From Streptomyces sp. NBC_00425 (GTDB lineage: Bacteria > Actinomycetota > Actinomycetes > Streptomycetales > Streptomycetaceae), in NCBI RefSeq assembly GCF_036030735.1, contig NZ_CP107928.1, forward strand, positions 3,844,001-3,908,000: DNA of 64,000 nt. Direction: 5' to 3'. The position numbers and the translations under genes were made by a program. Below are positions 27,182 to 34,496 of the stretch, piece after piece (within the stretch, counting starts at the first letter, position 1; each line of letters opens with the position of its first letter). The notes beneath the pieces are model-generated. The model did not search any database. It had not been told where the DNA came from and was given only the letters and a program-made list of their open reading frames with translations.

Positions 27182-27955
27182 TCAGCCGCCGTAGCGGCGG
27201 TGGCGGGCCGCGTAGTCGCGCAGGGCGCGCAGGAAGTCCACCTTGCGGAAGGCCGGCCAGAAGACCTCGCAGAAGTAGTACTCCGCATGGGCCGTCTGCC
27301 ACAGCATGAACCCGGACAGCCGCTGCTCGCCGCTGGTGCGGATCACGAGGTCGGGGTCGGGCTGGGCGCCGGTGTAGAGGTGGCGGCTGATCAGGTCGAC
27401 GCTGACGGAGTCCGCGAGGTCCTCCATCGAAGTGCCCCGGTCCGCCGCGTCCACGATCATCGAGCGCACGGCGTCGGCGATCTCCTGGCGGCCGCCGTAG
27501 CCGATCGCGACGTTGACCAGTATCCCGTCGACGTGGGCGGTGGACTCCTCGGCCTCCTTCAGCGCGGTCTGCACATGGGAGGGGAGGATGTCGGCCGTGC
27601 CGACGTGATGGACGCGCCAGCGGCCGTCGGCGGCGAGCGTGCGCACGACGTCCTCGATGATGCCGAGGAGCGGGACGAGTTCTTCCTGGGGGCGGTCGAG
27701 GTTGTCCGTCGAGAGCAGCCAGAGGGTGACGACCTCGACGTCCGTCTCGGTGCACCAGCCGAGGAACTCCTCGATCTTGTCCGCACCGGCCCGGTGGCCG
27801 TGCTCGGTCGTGGAACCCGAGGCCTTCGCCCAGCGTCGGTTGCCGTCCATGATGACGCCGATGTGCTTGGGCACCTGAGCGTGGTCCAGGTGGCCTTCCA
27901 CCCGGCGTGCGTACAGCCTGACCAGAAGGCCGCGCAGCTTGTCGCGCAGGTTCAC
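27182..27955 (-). CDS. uppS: Isoprenyl transferase (undecaprenyl diphosphate synthase family)
   Basis: This 257-aa cis-prenyltransferase elongates FPP with IPP to polyprenyl diphosphate, the lipid carrier for wall synthesis. The catalytic aspartate is in GVIMDGNRRWAK, and the second signature RTSGEQRLSGFMLWQTAHAEYYF is present near the C-terminus, as are the WLLSTDN and RR/YGG elements. I choose GTG 27955 (VNLRDKLRG), with GGAGGGG 11 bases upstream; the open frame to 28111 has no coding character. Streptomyces carry more than one such gene, so the chain length made here is uncertain. Confidence 0.93.
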   Translation of the reverse strand: MNLRDKLRGLLVRLYARRVEGHLDHAQVPKHIGVIMDGNRRWAKASGSTTEHGHRAGADKIEEFLGWCTETDVEVVTLWLLSTDNLDRPQEELVPLLGIIEDVVRTLAADGRWRVHHVGTADILPSHVQTALKEAEESTAHVDGILVNVAIGYGGRQEIADAVRSMIVDAADRGTSMEDLADSVSVDLISRHLYTGAQPDPDLVIRTSGEQRLSGFMLWQTAHAEYYFCEVFWPAFRKVDFLRALRDYAARHRRYGG

Positions 27956-28023
27956 GTGATTGTCAGCCCCTCCGAACGGTGCGGTCCCCGCGGGGCGCAG
28001 CCTACCCCTGTGCGGACTTGGGC

Positions 28024-28065
28024 AAAAAAACGGGCCGGTCCGTGGGGGGGAGACGGACCGGCCCG
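28024..28065 (-). terminator. Canonical U-tailed terminator upstream of uppS
   Basis: On the minus strand, 13-bp arms CGGGCCGGTCCGT and its complement are followed by seven T (complement of 28024-28030). It is the only hairpin I saw here with a classical U tract and lies 69 bases before the uppS start, on the uppS strand. Confidence 0.8.
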
Positions 28066-28334
28066 AGGGGGGGTTTCCACCATAACCCTTCGTGAGTGCT
28101 GATGCGCGCATCGGCGCGCCACAACTACTCTCCGCAGTCGATCGACGACGCGGCGGTGACCGTTTCGATCGTCGATCATGGGTGGTTCATGGCCGGAACG
28201 CATCTGATTCCCAGGGAAAGTCAGCCGTTCGCCGACGGAAGTCCCGGGTCCGGGGCGCATCCACCACCGTCCGCCCCTCCGCCCGAGCATCCCCCCGACG
28301 GGCTAACCCGAGGAGAACCCCACCTTGACGAGGG

Positions 28335-28369
28335 CGTCACCGCGCAGCCCCCTCCGCTGCGCGGTGACG
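28335..28369 (-). terminator. Hairpin downstream of the methyltransferase gene
   Basis: 14-bp arms CGTCACCGCGCAGC and GCTGCGCGGTGACG lie 125 bases past the stop of the methyltransferase gene at 28494, with no U tract. Confidence 0.6.
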
Positions 28370-28493
28370 TCCACGCAGCTTTGCTCACGCGAATTGCCTC
28401 CGCTAGAACCTACGTGAGGGCGACGGGTGACAGGAACCGATCGCGATAACGATGTGGAAACTCCGTGAAGGCCGCGGTCGGGTGGTGACGGGG

Positions 28494-29288
28494 CTACGGC
28501 CGGCGGGCTTCCACGAGGTGGCGGGTGCTGTGCGCGACGAACGGGCCGTCGGCCTCGATCTGCTCGTGCAGGGCGCGGAGCCGGGGCCGGTAGGCCGCCA
28601 CCGTGAAGCCGGGAACCATCCACACGACCTTGCGCAGGAAGTGCACGACGGCGGCGATGTCGTGGAACTCGACGCGCAGCCGTTCCGCCCGCAGGTCGAC
28701 GATCTGAAGTCCCGCCGCCTCCGCGTCGGCGCGCTCACGTTCGGGGTGCCGGTTGCCGCTCACCTCCTGCGGCTGCGGCCCGAGGAAGTACTCGACGAGC
28801 TCGAAGACGCTGCGGGGGCCGACGTGTTGGGCGAAGTAGGTCCCGCCGGGCTGCAGCACACGGGTGATCTCGCGCCAGGGGGGCCGCACCGGATGCCTGC
28901 TGCTGACGAGGTCGAAGGCGGCGTCCGCGAAGGGCAGCGGGGCGTCCTCCGGGGACGCGACGACCGCGATGCCGCGCGGTCGCAGCAGCGTGGTCGCCTT
29001 GGCGACGTTCGCCGGCCACCCCTCTGTCGCGACGGTGAGGACGGGGGCCTTGGGCGCGGCCCGTTCGAGAGCGAAGTCCAGCACCTCCCCGCCCCCGGTC
29101 TGCACGTCGAGCGCGGCATGCGCGCCCGCCAACCGCCCGGCCAGCGACAGCGCGTACCCCCAGGAGGGCCGCGCCTCGGTCGCCCGCCCCTCGAACCAGG
29201 AGAAGTCCCAGCCGTCGGTGGGGACGGCTGCGCCCTCGGCCACCAGGTCCTCGAAGGCGGCACGCTCGCCGCGGTCGTCCTGCTTCAT
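28494..29288 (-). CDS. SAM-dependent methyltransferase (class I)
   Basis: This 264-aa protein has a Rossmann methyltransferase core: motif I appears as ALDVQTGGGEVLDFA (about residues 60-74), a degenerate but recognisable SAM-binding loop. The acidic loop (VATEGWP), the PLPFADAAFDLVSSRHP motif typical of Methyltransf_11/25 proteins, and ITRVLQPGGTYFAQ follow. The substrate is unknown. ATG 29288 is used as start; the ribosome-binding site is weak. It is the downstream neighbour of a DUF192 gene on the same strand. Confidence 0.88.
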   Translation of the reverse strand: MKQDDRGERAAFEDLVAEGAAVPTDGWDFSWFEGRATEARPSWGYALSLAGRLAGAHAALDVQTGGGEVLDFALERAAPKAPVLTVATEGWPANVAKATTLLRPRGIAVVASPEDAPLPFADAAFDLVSSRHPVRPPWREITRVLQPGGTYFAQHVGPRSVFELVEYFLGPQPQEVSGNRHPERERADAEAAGLQIVDLRAERLRVEFHDIAAVVHFLRKVVWMVPGFTVAAYRPRLRALHEQIEADGPFVAHSTRHLVEARRP

Positions 29289-29377
29289 AGGGGGATCGTC
29301 GCAGAGGGCCGGAACCGAGCGCGTGCGATTTTCCCCCACGGACCGGGTCCCCGGATTCCGACCCCGGAGAGCCCCCC

Positions 29378-29752
29378 TCAGCTCGTTCCGTCCACCTCGA
29401 CCGTGACCCGCGCGCCCGCCTCTACGCCCCACCCCGCCATGGTCCCCGCCTCCGCCTCCAGCACGTGCCGGGCGCGCAGCCGCGGCAGGCCGAGGCGGCC
29501 GGGGCGCATGGTGCGGACGGCGAGGACGGTGAGGTCTCCGCTCAGGTAGGCCACGTCGATGGGGATGCGCATACGGAACGTGTGGATGCCGGAGGCCGGG
29601 GAGAGCAGCAGCGCGCCGTCGACGGCGTCCCTCCCCAGCAGGCCTTTGGTGCGCGCCCGGTAGGAGGCGGCGACCTCCAGCGGGACGATCGCGACGGCCC
29701 CGCCGTCCCCGTGCACCGTCAGCCGGCCCCGCCCGTCACGCCAGCGCCTCAT
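29378..29752 (-). CDS. DUF192 domain protein
   Basis: This 124-aa protein matches the DUF192 family of small beta-barrels, with VAASYRARTKGLLGRDAVDGALLLSPASGIHTFRMRIPIDVAYLSGD. Many DUF192 members are exported, but no signal peptide is seen here. Its function is unknown. In actinobacteria this gene commonly sits near Tad/Flp pilus genes, and the Tad cluster begins about 1.7 kb away on the same strand, so a link with pilus biogenesis is possible. Confidence 0.85.
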   Translation of the reverse strand: MRRWRDGRGRLTVHGDGGAVAIVPLEVAASYRARTKGLLGRDAVDGALLLSPASGIHTFRMRIPIDVAYLSGDLTVLAVRTMRPGRLGLPRLRARHVLEAEAGTMAGWGVEAGARVTVEVDGTS

Positions 29753-29829
29753 GTCCCACCTTTCGCGTCCTCCAAGGCCTACCCTTCCGACCGTCCGCCG
29801 AGTCCGTCCATGGTCCAGCGAGGTGCGTG

Positions 29830-30438
29830 ATGCGCAAGATCGTCCTGATGATGTCGGTGTCCCTCGACGGGTACATCGAGGGCCCGGACCGTGACATCTC
29901 CTGGCATCGCGTCGACGAGGAACTCCACCGGCACATGAACGACGTCGTCCGAGGGCTGGGCGGCCTGCTCTCCGGACGGGTCACGCACGAGCTGATGGCC
30001 GGCTTCTGGCCCACGTTCGACTCCGGCCCCGACGTCGACCCCGACGGGGCCATGGCCGAGTTCGCCGGCATCTGGCGGGCGATCCCGAAGTACGTGTACT
30101 CCCGGTCCCTGCAGCACGCCGACTGGAACACGGTGATCGTCCGGGAAGTCGTGCCCGACGAGGTCCGCGCCCTCACCCGGCAGCCCGGCGGGGACCTGGG
30201 GCTCGGCGGGGCCGACCTCGCCGCGGCCTTCCTGCGCCACGGCCTCGTCGACGAGATCCGCCTGTACGTCCACCCCGTCCTCATCGGCCGCGGCAAACCC
30301 CTTTTCCCCCGGTCCGACACCCTGGCCCCACTCGCCCTTGTCGAGTCCCACACATTCGGAGGCGGAGTCGTCCTGCTGCACTACCAGCGGGCGCGGGAAG
30401 AGGGCATGCAGACCGACGGGGAATCCGCGAACGGATAA
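29830..30438 (+). CDS. Dihydrofolate reductase-like (RibD C-terminal) family protein
   Basis: This 202-aa protein begins MRKIVLMMSVSLDGYIEGPDRDISWHRV, the typical start of the RibD C-terminal/DHFR-like family. LGGLLSGRVTHELM and GGDLGLGGADLAAAFLRHGLVDEIRLYVHPVLIGRGKPLF follow, which in the family bind NADPH. The substrate is unknown; these small reductases are common and poorly characterised in Streptomyces. ATG 29830 is preferred over the adjacent GTG 29827. Confidence 0.9.
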   Translation: MRKIVLMMSVSLDGYIEGPDRDISWHRVDEELHRHMNDVVRGLGGLLSGRVTHELMAGFWPTFDSGPDVDPDGAMAEFAGIWRAIPKYVYSRSLQHADWNTVIVREVVPDEVRALTRQPGGDLGLGGADLAAAFLRHGLVDEIRLYVHPVLIGRGKPLFPRSDTLAPLALVESHTFGGGVVLLHYQRAREEGMQTDGESANG

Positions 30439-30619
30439 AGCCGAACACCACCGCCCGGCGGACGGGCGCCAATTCCGCGATGACCCGGGAATTCGTCACC
30501 AGGACGGCCGGCTTCGGTTCCGCCTTTCCGTACTCTCGCTTTCCCACTCGCGATCCGGAAACCGCCGCCGGCGAAACAGCGCGACCGGGTCCTGTCCGGC
30601 GGTGCGTGGCCGCCAGCAC

Positions 30620-30795
30620 CCAACAAGGCGTGGACCCAAGGGACTTGCGGCCGCCCTGCTCGCCGCCGCCGAGCGGGTGTGGGGATGCGTCCGCCAAGTG
30701 ACGTTTGTCCTCCCAACAAAGCGACCATATCGAACAAACGCTTGATCGACTGGGCGCTCATGGCTAACCTTGCGAGTTCGCCAACGCCTTGTTGG
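30620..30795. repeat. Exact 12-bp inverted repeat flanking a promoter
   Basis: CCAACAAGGCGT at 30620-30631 is the exact reverse complement of ACGCCTTGTTGG at 30784-30795. The arms are separated by 152 bp and bracket the promoter of the secreted protein; the right arm lies in its 5' leader. Confidence 0.6.
30742..30770 (+). promoter_or_regulatory. Sigma70-type promoter for the small secreted protein
   Basis: TTGATC (30742-30747) and TAACCT (30765-30770) are separated by 17 bp, a good housekeeping promoter, about 49 bases before GTG 30819 with its AAAGGA site. Confidence 0.6.
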
Positions 30796-30818
30796 ACACC
30801 ACCCACAAAAGGAATCGC

Positions 30819-31262
30819 GTGCTCAAGAACCGCCGGCTCAAGCGAATAGGCACCGTCGCAGGCACCCTCTCGGCCACCCTTCTTCTCACCGTCACCCAGG
30901 CGAGCGCCGCCGGCGAAGTCGAGCGTGCGACCGCCACCGACTACGCCAACGAGGTCGAGTGGGTGAAGTGCGCCACCAAGCAGGAGGACGGCGGCATCAT
31001 CTACCGCGCCTGCTTCTCGCCCCCCGGCGACTGGTTCTCGGTCTACGACGGGAAGGCGGACGGCTCCTCCGCCGTCGTGGACTGGGAAGTGGGAAACCGG
31101 TTCGGCTCCATCTTCAACGCTGACGGGGCCAGCACGGACCGCTACAAGAACAAGGACTTCACCGAGAGCGTCACCATCCGCTTCCGCGTCTGCCTCGGCC
31201 ACTGGAACACCAAGCTGATCACCGCGGGCACCTGCTCCGGCTGGGTCAGCAACCTCACCTGA
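30819..31262 (+). CDS. Small secreted four-cysteine protein, unknown function
   Basis: This 147-aa protein starts at GTG 30819 with AAAGGA five bases upstream. It has a clear Sec signal peptide (basic VLKNRRLKRIG, hydrophobic core, predicted cut after TQASA). The mature part of about 117 residues has four cysteines (VKCATK, YRACFS, FRVCLG, GTCSGW), enough for two disulfides, and a beta-rich, Trp/Tyr/Phe-rich pattern. I do not recognise a family. The strong promoter and exported, disulfide-bonded design suggest an abundant extracellular protein. Confidence 0.75.
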   Translation: MLKNRRLKRIGTVAGTLSATLLLTVTQASAAGEVERATATDYANEVEWVKCATKQEDGGIIYRACFSPPGDWFSVYDGKADGSSAVVDWEVGNRFGSIFNADGASTDRYKNKDFTESVTIRFRVCLGHWNTKLITAGTCSGWVSNLT

Positions 31263-31436
31263 CGAGAACCTTCGACGAGGCGCGCCTGACGCGGCTGCGG
31301 CGTCCCGTCGGCCCGGAGCGCCGCCGGCACCCACGGCACGGGTGCGAATCAGCAGCCCCGGGACCGTCGGCGCGGTCGCCGGGGTCCCTGCCGCGCACCG
31401 CCGGGAGAACGTGCGCGGCCGCGGCGCCTTCGCCGG

Positions 31437-32063
31437 TCAGCTCGCCGTGCGCGGGAACGTGACCTCCACTCGGCGGTTCTTCTTGCGGCCCGCCTCGGTC
31501 GAGTTGTCGGAGATGGGGTACTGCTCGCCGTAGCCGCGCACCTCGAAGGTGATCTTCGGGTCGTTCAACTCGCCCGCGAGTTCCGCCTGGACGGCGTCCG
31601 CCCGCTGCTTCGACAGAACGTCGCCGTGCGCGGAGGAACCCAGGTTGTCGGTGAACCCGAAGACGCGGACCAGGGTGGTGTTCTGCTTCTTGATCTCGGC
31701 GGCGATCGTCGTGATGCGCGCCTTCGCCTCCGCGCCGAGCTTCGCGCTGTCCTTGCCGAAGAGGACTTCCGCCTGGAGCGCGAAGGTCACGTCGGCGTTG
31801 GTGTCCTCCCGGCGTTCGTCGCCCGTCTCGTCCTCGACGACCTGCTTGATGTCGAGCACCTTGGGCTCGGCGAGCGTTCCGCCCTCGGGGAGTTTGAGAT
31901 CGGGGTCGTTGGGGTCGACGTCCACGGGCGCGGACGCGGTGGGTTCGGTGCCGGGCGGCACGCTGGGGGTGTCGGCCTCCGCGGGAGCAGGGACGACGAG
32001 CACGGCGGCGACGGCGAGGCCGGCGAGGGCGAGACGGAACGGGACGGGGCGGGTGCGGGGCAT
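31437..32063 (-). CDS. OmpA-family peptidoglycan-binding protein, last gene of the Tad cluster
   Basis: This 208-aa protein has a signal peptide (to about residue 30, PAEA), a Pro/Asp-rich linker and a C-terminal OmpA domain (about 85-205), with VFGFTDNLGSSAHGDVLSKQRADAVQAELA and an NRRVEVTF ending. The OmpA fold binds meso/LL-diaminopimelate in peptidoglycan. ATG 32063 has GAGG six bases upstream; an in-frame GTG at 32075 overlaps the previous stop as GTGA. As a Gram-positive exported protein, it may tie the Flp pilus to the wall. Confidence 0.88.
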   Translation of the reverse strand: MPRTRPVPFRLALAGLAVAAVLVVPAPAEADTPSVPPGTEPTASAPVDVDPNDPDLKLPEGGTLAEPKVLDIKQVVEDETGDERREDTNADVTFALQAEVLFGKDSAKLGAEAKARITTIAAEIKKQNTTLVRVFGFTDNLGSSAHGDVLSKQRADAVQAELAGELNDPKITFEVRGYGEQYPISDNSTEAGRKKNRRVEVTFPRTAS

Positions 32064-32071
32064 GGGGGGCC

Positions 32072-32653
32072 TCACCCGGAGATGGTGATCGAGGCCGAGG
32101 CGAACGTCGGCAGCTGGAACATGACGTCGGCGGTTCCCGCAGGGGGCGCCGGGAACTGCATGAAGACGGCGAGGCTTTCCCCCGCCCTGATCGTCGAGAA
32201 TCCGGACGTCGTCAGGGGCCGCCCGTCCGTGTCACGCAGGACGTAGTACCGCTTCTTGCCCTTGGGATCGACGAGAGTGGCTCCGCCGAGCGACCGGCCG
32301 TTGCGGATGATCTCGGTCTCGTTGCCGCTCAGCGAGGACGGGACCACGACGCTCTTCGCGCCGTCGTTCTTCAGCGAGCCGTTCAGCGTGACGAATCCTC
32401 CGGAGTCGCGCTCGGCGGAGGTGATGTCGAGGATCAGCCCGTTGGACCCCTTCACCTCGGCCAGAGGCGTGTCCGCCTGCCCTTCCTGGGCGCTCGGTTT
32501 GGAGTTGCCGGCGCGGGAGGGCGACGAGGAGCTCTCGGGCCGCTTGTCGTCGTCGCCACCACCGCCGCAACCGGCCGCCCCGAGTGCGAGACCGGCCGCC
32601 ACGGTCACCGCGACCATCCCCCTGCGGGCCTTCGTCGTGAACCGCATGCCCAT
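32072..32653 (-). CDS. Lipoprotein of the Tad cluster
   Basis: This 193-aa protein has a signal peptide with lipobox LGAAG-C (Cys at about residue 29), followed by a Gly/Asp/Ser-rich spacer and a beta-sandwich-like domain of about 125 residues (LILDITSAERDSGGFVTLNGSLKNDGAKSVVVPSSL ... DVMFQLPTFASASITISG). The layout recalls Ig-like DUF4352-type lipoproteins but I do not claim the family. It lies directly before the OmpA gene with translational overlap, so the two are probably envelope partners of the pilus. Confidence 0.8.
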   Translation of the reverse strand: MGMRFTTKARRGMVAVTVAAGLALGAAGCGGGGDDDKRPESSSSPSRAGNSKPSAQEGQADTPLAEVKGSNGLILDITSAERDSGGFVTLNGSLKNDGAKSVVVPSSLSGNETEIIRNGRSLGGATLVDPKGKKRYYVLRDTDGRPLTTSGFSTIRAGESLAVFMQFPAPPAGTADVMFQLPTFASASITISG

Positions 32654-32687
32654 GTCTGTGCTTCCTTCGTCGCTCGGCGTTCGCTTG

Positions 32688-33284
32688 TCAGTCGACCAGA
32701 TGGACACGGAAGAGGTCCTGAGCTTTCGGCAGGTCCGCGGGGTGATCCGGATCCGGCGTCCAGTTCCCGTCGTCGCAGCTGAGTTGTGGCAGCACGTCGT
32801 CCTCCGCGTCCTCGCCGGGCGGTTCGAAGGTGCAGAGGGGGTCGATCTCGGCGGAGGCGGTGGCCTTGGACCGCACGTTCTCCGTACCGGGCACGATGGA
32901 ATCCCCGACGGTCTTGTCGGTCCGCACACCGACGGTGAACCTCAGTCCGTCCTGCTGACAGCTGTCCACGCTCGCGTCGTTCTGCGCTGCCAGGTCGTAC
33001 GCCCGCCAGCACGAGGGGGTGAGCCCCGCGGCGATGCCGTGGAAGATGTCCCACCACTTCGCCGGATCCTTGACGTCCAGCTTCCACAGTTCGGCGAGTT
33101 GGTCCCTGGTGTCCTGGGCCGCCGCGAGCGCCGCCGCGTCGGCCGCCGTCTGCGCACCGTTGCGGTTCGCCGCGGCCTGGCCGACCGCGAGGTAGGCGAA
33201 CGCGAGAAAGAGCAGGCCCGCCACCACCGTGATGTAGATGGGGAAAGCCTGCCCTGCGTCACCGCGCCCACGCGGCGGCGTCAA
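32688..33284 (-). CDS. TadE/TadG-like pseudopilin-domain protein
   Basis: This 198-aa protein has an N-terminal short basic segment then DAGQAFPIYITVVAGLLFLAFAYLAVGQAAANRNGAQTAADAAALAAAQ, the Tad-like minor pilin/TadG motif (hydrophobic helix followed by an Ala/Asp-rich stretch). The extracytoplasmic part has three to four Cys. The only in-frame start that fits is TTG 33284, overlapping the flp stop as TTGA, which implies coupled translation. It is likely a minor pseudopilin. Confidence 0.8.
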   Translation of the reverse strand: MTPPRGRGDAGQAFPIYITVVAGLLFLAFAYLAVGQAAANRNGAQTAADAAALAAAQDTRDQLAELWKLDVKDPAKWWDIFHGIAAGLTPSCWRAYDLAAQNDASVDSCQQDGLRFTVGVRTDKTVGDSIVPGTENVRSKATASAEIDPLCTFEPPGEDAEDDVLPQLSCDDGNWTPDPDHPADLPKAQDLFRVHLVD

Positions 33285-33478
33285 CCGCCGGTGACCTCGG
33301 CGATCTTCGCCGTGATCGCGTCGTAGATGGACTGGCCGATGTCCGTGCCCGTGATCGCCAGGACGATCGCCACGACCACGGCGATGATGCCCAGGTACTC
33401 CACCGCGGTCTGGCCGCTGTCGTTGCGGAATGCTCGGGACTGGACACGGGCGACGACCGTGCTGATCCACTGGGTCAT
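33281..33478 (-). CDS. flp: Flp-type pilin
   Basis: This 65-aa prepilin has a basic leader with residues MTQWISTVVARVQSRAFRNDSG, then QTAVEYLGIIAVVVAIVLAITG. The Glu-Tyr (E26-Y27) after the cleavage region is the hallmark of Flp/type IVb pilins. It is preceded by a strong GGAGGGG ribosome-binding site six bases before ATG 33478. The 164-bp gap to the response-regulator gene is the largest in the cluster, so flp may have its own promoter, as expected for an abundant subunit. Confidence 0.92.
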   Translation of the reverse strand: MTQWISTVVARVQSRAFRNDSGQTAVEYLGIIAVVVAIVLAITGTDIGQSIYDAITAKIAEVTGG

Positions 33479-33641
33479 GCTGTTCCCCTCCGGGTGTCGC
33501 GTGACCGGCTCGCTGGGTGCCGGTGCCGCTGTCGGCACCCTGAGCGTAGGCCTCGACACCGGTTCCGGTAGAGGGCCTGCGGGCCCAATCCCGGGCCCAT
33601 TTCCGGACCGCGCGGCCGTTCCGTCGCCCGCTCGTCACCCG

Positions 33642-34496
33642 TCACCCCACCCCTCGGTGTGCGGCGCCGGGAGTCGTGCCGAGCCACGTGGCCGTGGCTT
33701 CGGAGCGGCTGGCGCTGTGGAGCTTCGCGAAGATGCGGTTGATGTGGTTCTTGACCGTCTTCTCGCTGATGAAACAAGTGGCGGCGATCTGCTGGTTGTT
33801 CATGCCCGACGCGATGAGGTCCATGATCTCCGCCTCCCTCGCGCTGAGCCGGCTTCTCGTGCCGGCGTCCCGTTCCCGTTCCCGCGTCGACTGTCCCACA
33901 GGCGGTTGCATCTGCGAAAGCAGATTCACAGAAGTCGCAGGAAATAGGGATGTTGGGTCCGTTTCTGCGTGTGCAGTCGCATCGGTGTAGAGGTGCGCCA
34001 TCACCACCGTCGCCGCCGTGGGAGTGAGATGGGCGCGGCCACGGGTGATGTCCCGTACCGCCGAAGCCAGTTCCTCGGCGGTGAACTCCCCGTGGACCAG
34101 GTATCCGCCGGCTCCGCCCCGCAGGGCCGCCCGGACGATCTCGGCCTCGTGGCTGTACGTCAGCATCACGACCTGTGCGATCCGCGCCAGGTGCGGGAGG
34201 GCGGCGAGACCGTCGACGCCGGGCATGCGGACGTCCAGGAGGACGACGTCGGGGCGGTGCCGTACGGCGGCCTCGTAGGCCTCGCGGCCGTCCGCAGCCT
34301 CCGCGACGACCGTGATGTCCTCCCGGCCGGAGAGGAGAGCGGTCAGACCCGCGCGGACCACCGGGTTGTCGTCGGCCACGACGACGCGCACGGGGGCGGG
34401 ACGGGGAGGCGGCGGGAAGAGCGGCTGCACCGCGGCGGGGGGTACGGGTGGGTCCGGCATGACGTGGTTGTCCTTCGGGTGCGGGAAGTCGTTCAT
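33642..34496 (-). CDS. NarL/LuxR-type response regulator in the Tad cluster
   Basis: This 284-aa regulator has a receiver domain (about residues 37-160) with phospho-acceptor Asp in PDVVLLDVRMPG and acidic VVADDNPVV, then a linker of about 55 residues, then a LuxR HTH (about 215-275: SRLSAREAEIMDLIASGMNNQQIAATCFISEKTVKNHINRIFAKL). ATG 34496 overlaps the kinase stop as ATGA, so the two form a coupled two-component pair. The linker is longer than usual. Position right before flp suggests it controls pilin expression. Confidence 0.92.
   Translation of the reverse strand: MNDFPHPKDNHVMPDPPVPPAAVQPLFPPPPRPAPVRVVVADDNPVVRAGLTALLSGREDITVVAEAADGREAYEAAVRHRPDVVLLDVRMPGVDGLAALPHLARIAQVVMLTYSHEAEIVRAALRGGAGGYLVHGEFTAEELASAVRDITRGRAHLTPTAATVVMAHLYTDATAHAETDPTSLFPATSVNLLSQMQPPVGQSTRERERDAGTRSRLSAREAEIMDLIASGMNNQQIAATCFISEKTVKNHINRIFAKLHSASRSEATATWLGTTPGAAHRGVG

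Larger units (their letters stand above)
27956..28493. other. 538-bp intergenic region with two hairpins and a direct/inverted GATCGACGA element
   Basis: No protein gene is supported on either strand. It holds, from right to left, the hairpin 28335-28369, an inverted repeat GATCGACGA/TCGTCGATC (28140-28148 and 28169-28177), the U-tailed terminator 28024-28065 and a likely uppS -10 (TAGGCT, 27999-28004, minus strand). Confidence 0.6.
30439..30818. other. 380-bp intergenic region with lower GC, a promoter and a spaced inverted repeat
   Basis: No gene is supported. The region is visibly richer in A/T than its surroundings. It contains the promoter at 30742-30770 for the secreted protein and the inverted repeat CCAACAAGGCGT (30620-30631) / ACGCCTTGTTGG (30784-30795). 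Confidence 0.6.

Noticed and set aside
28096..28449. 117-aa plus-strand ORF in the gap upstream of uppS
   Set aside because: No ribosome-binding site, irregular codon use and it crosses the inverted repeat and a hairpin.
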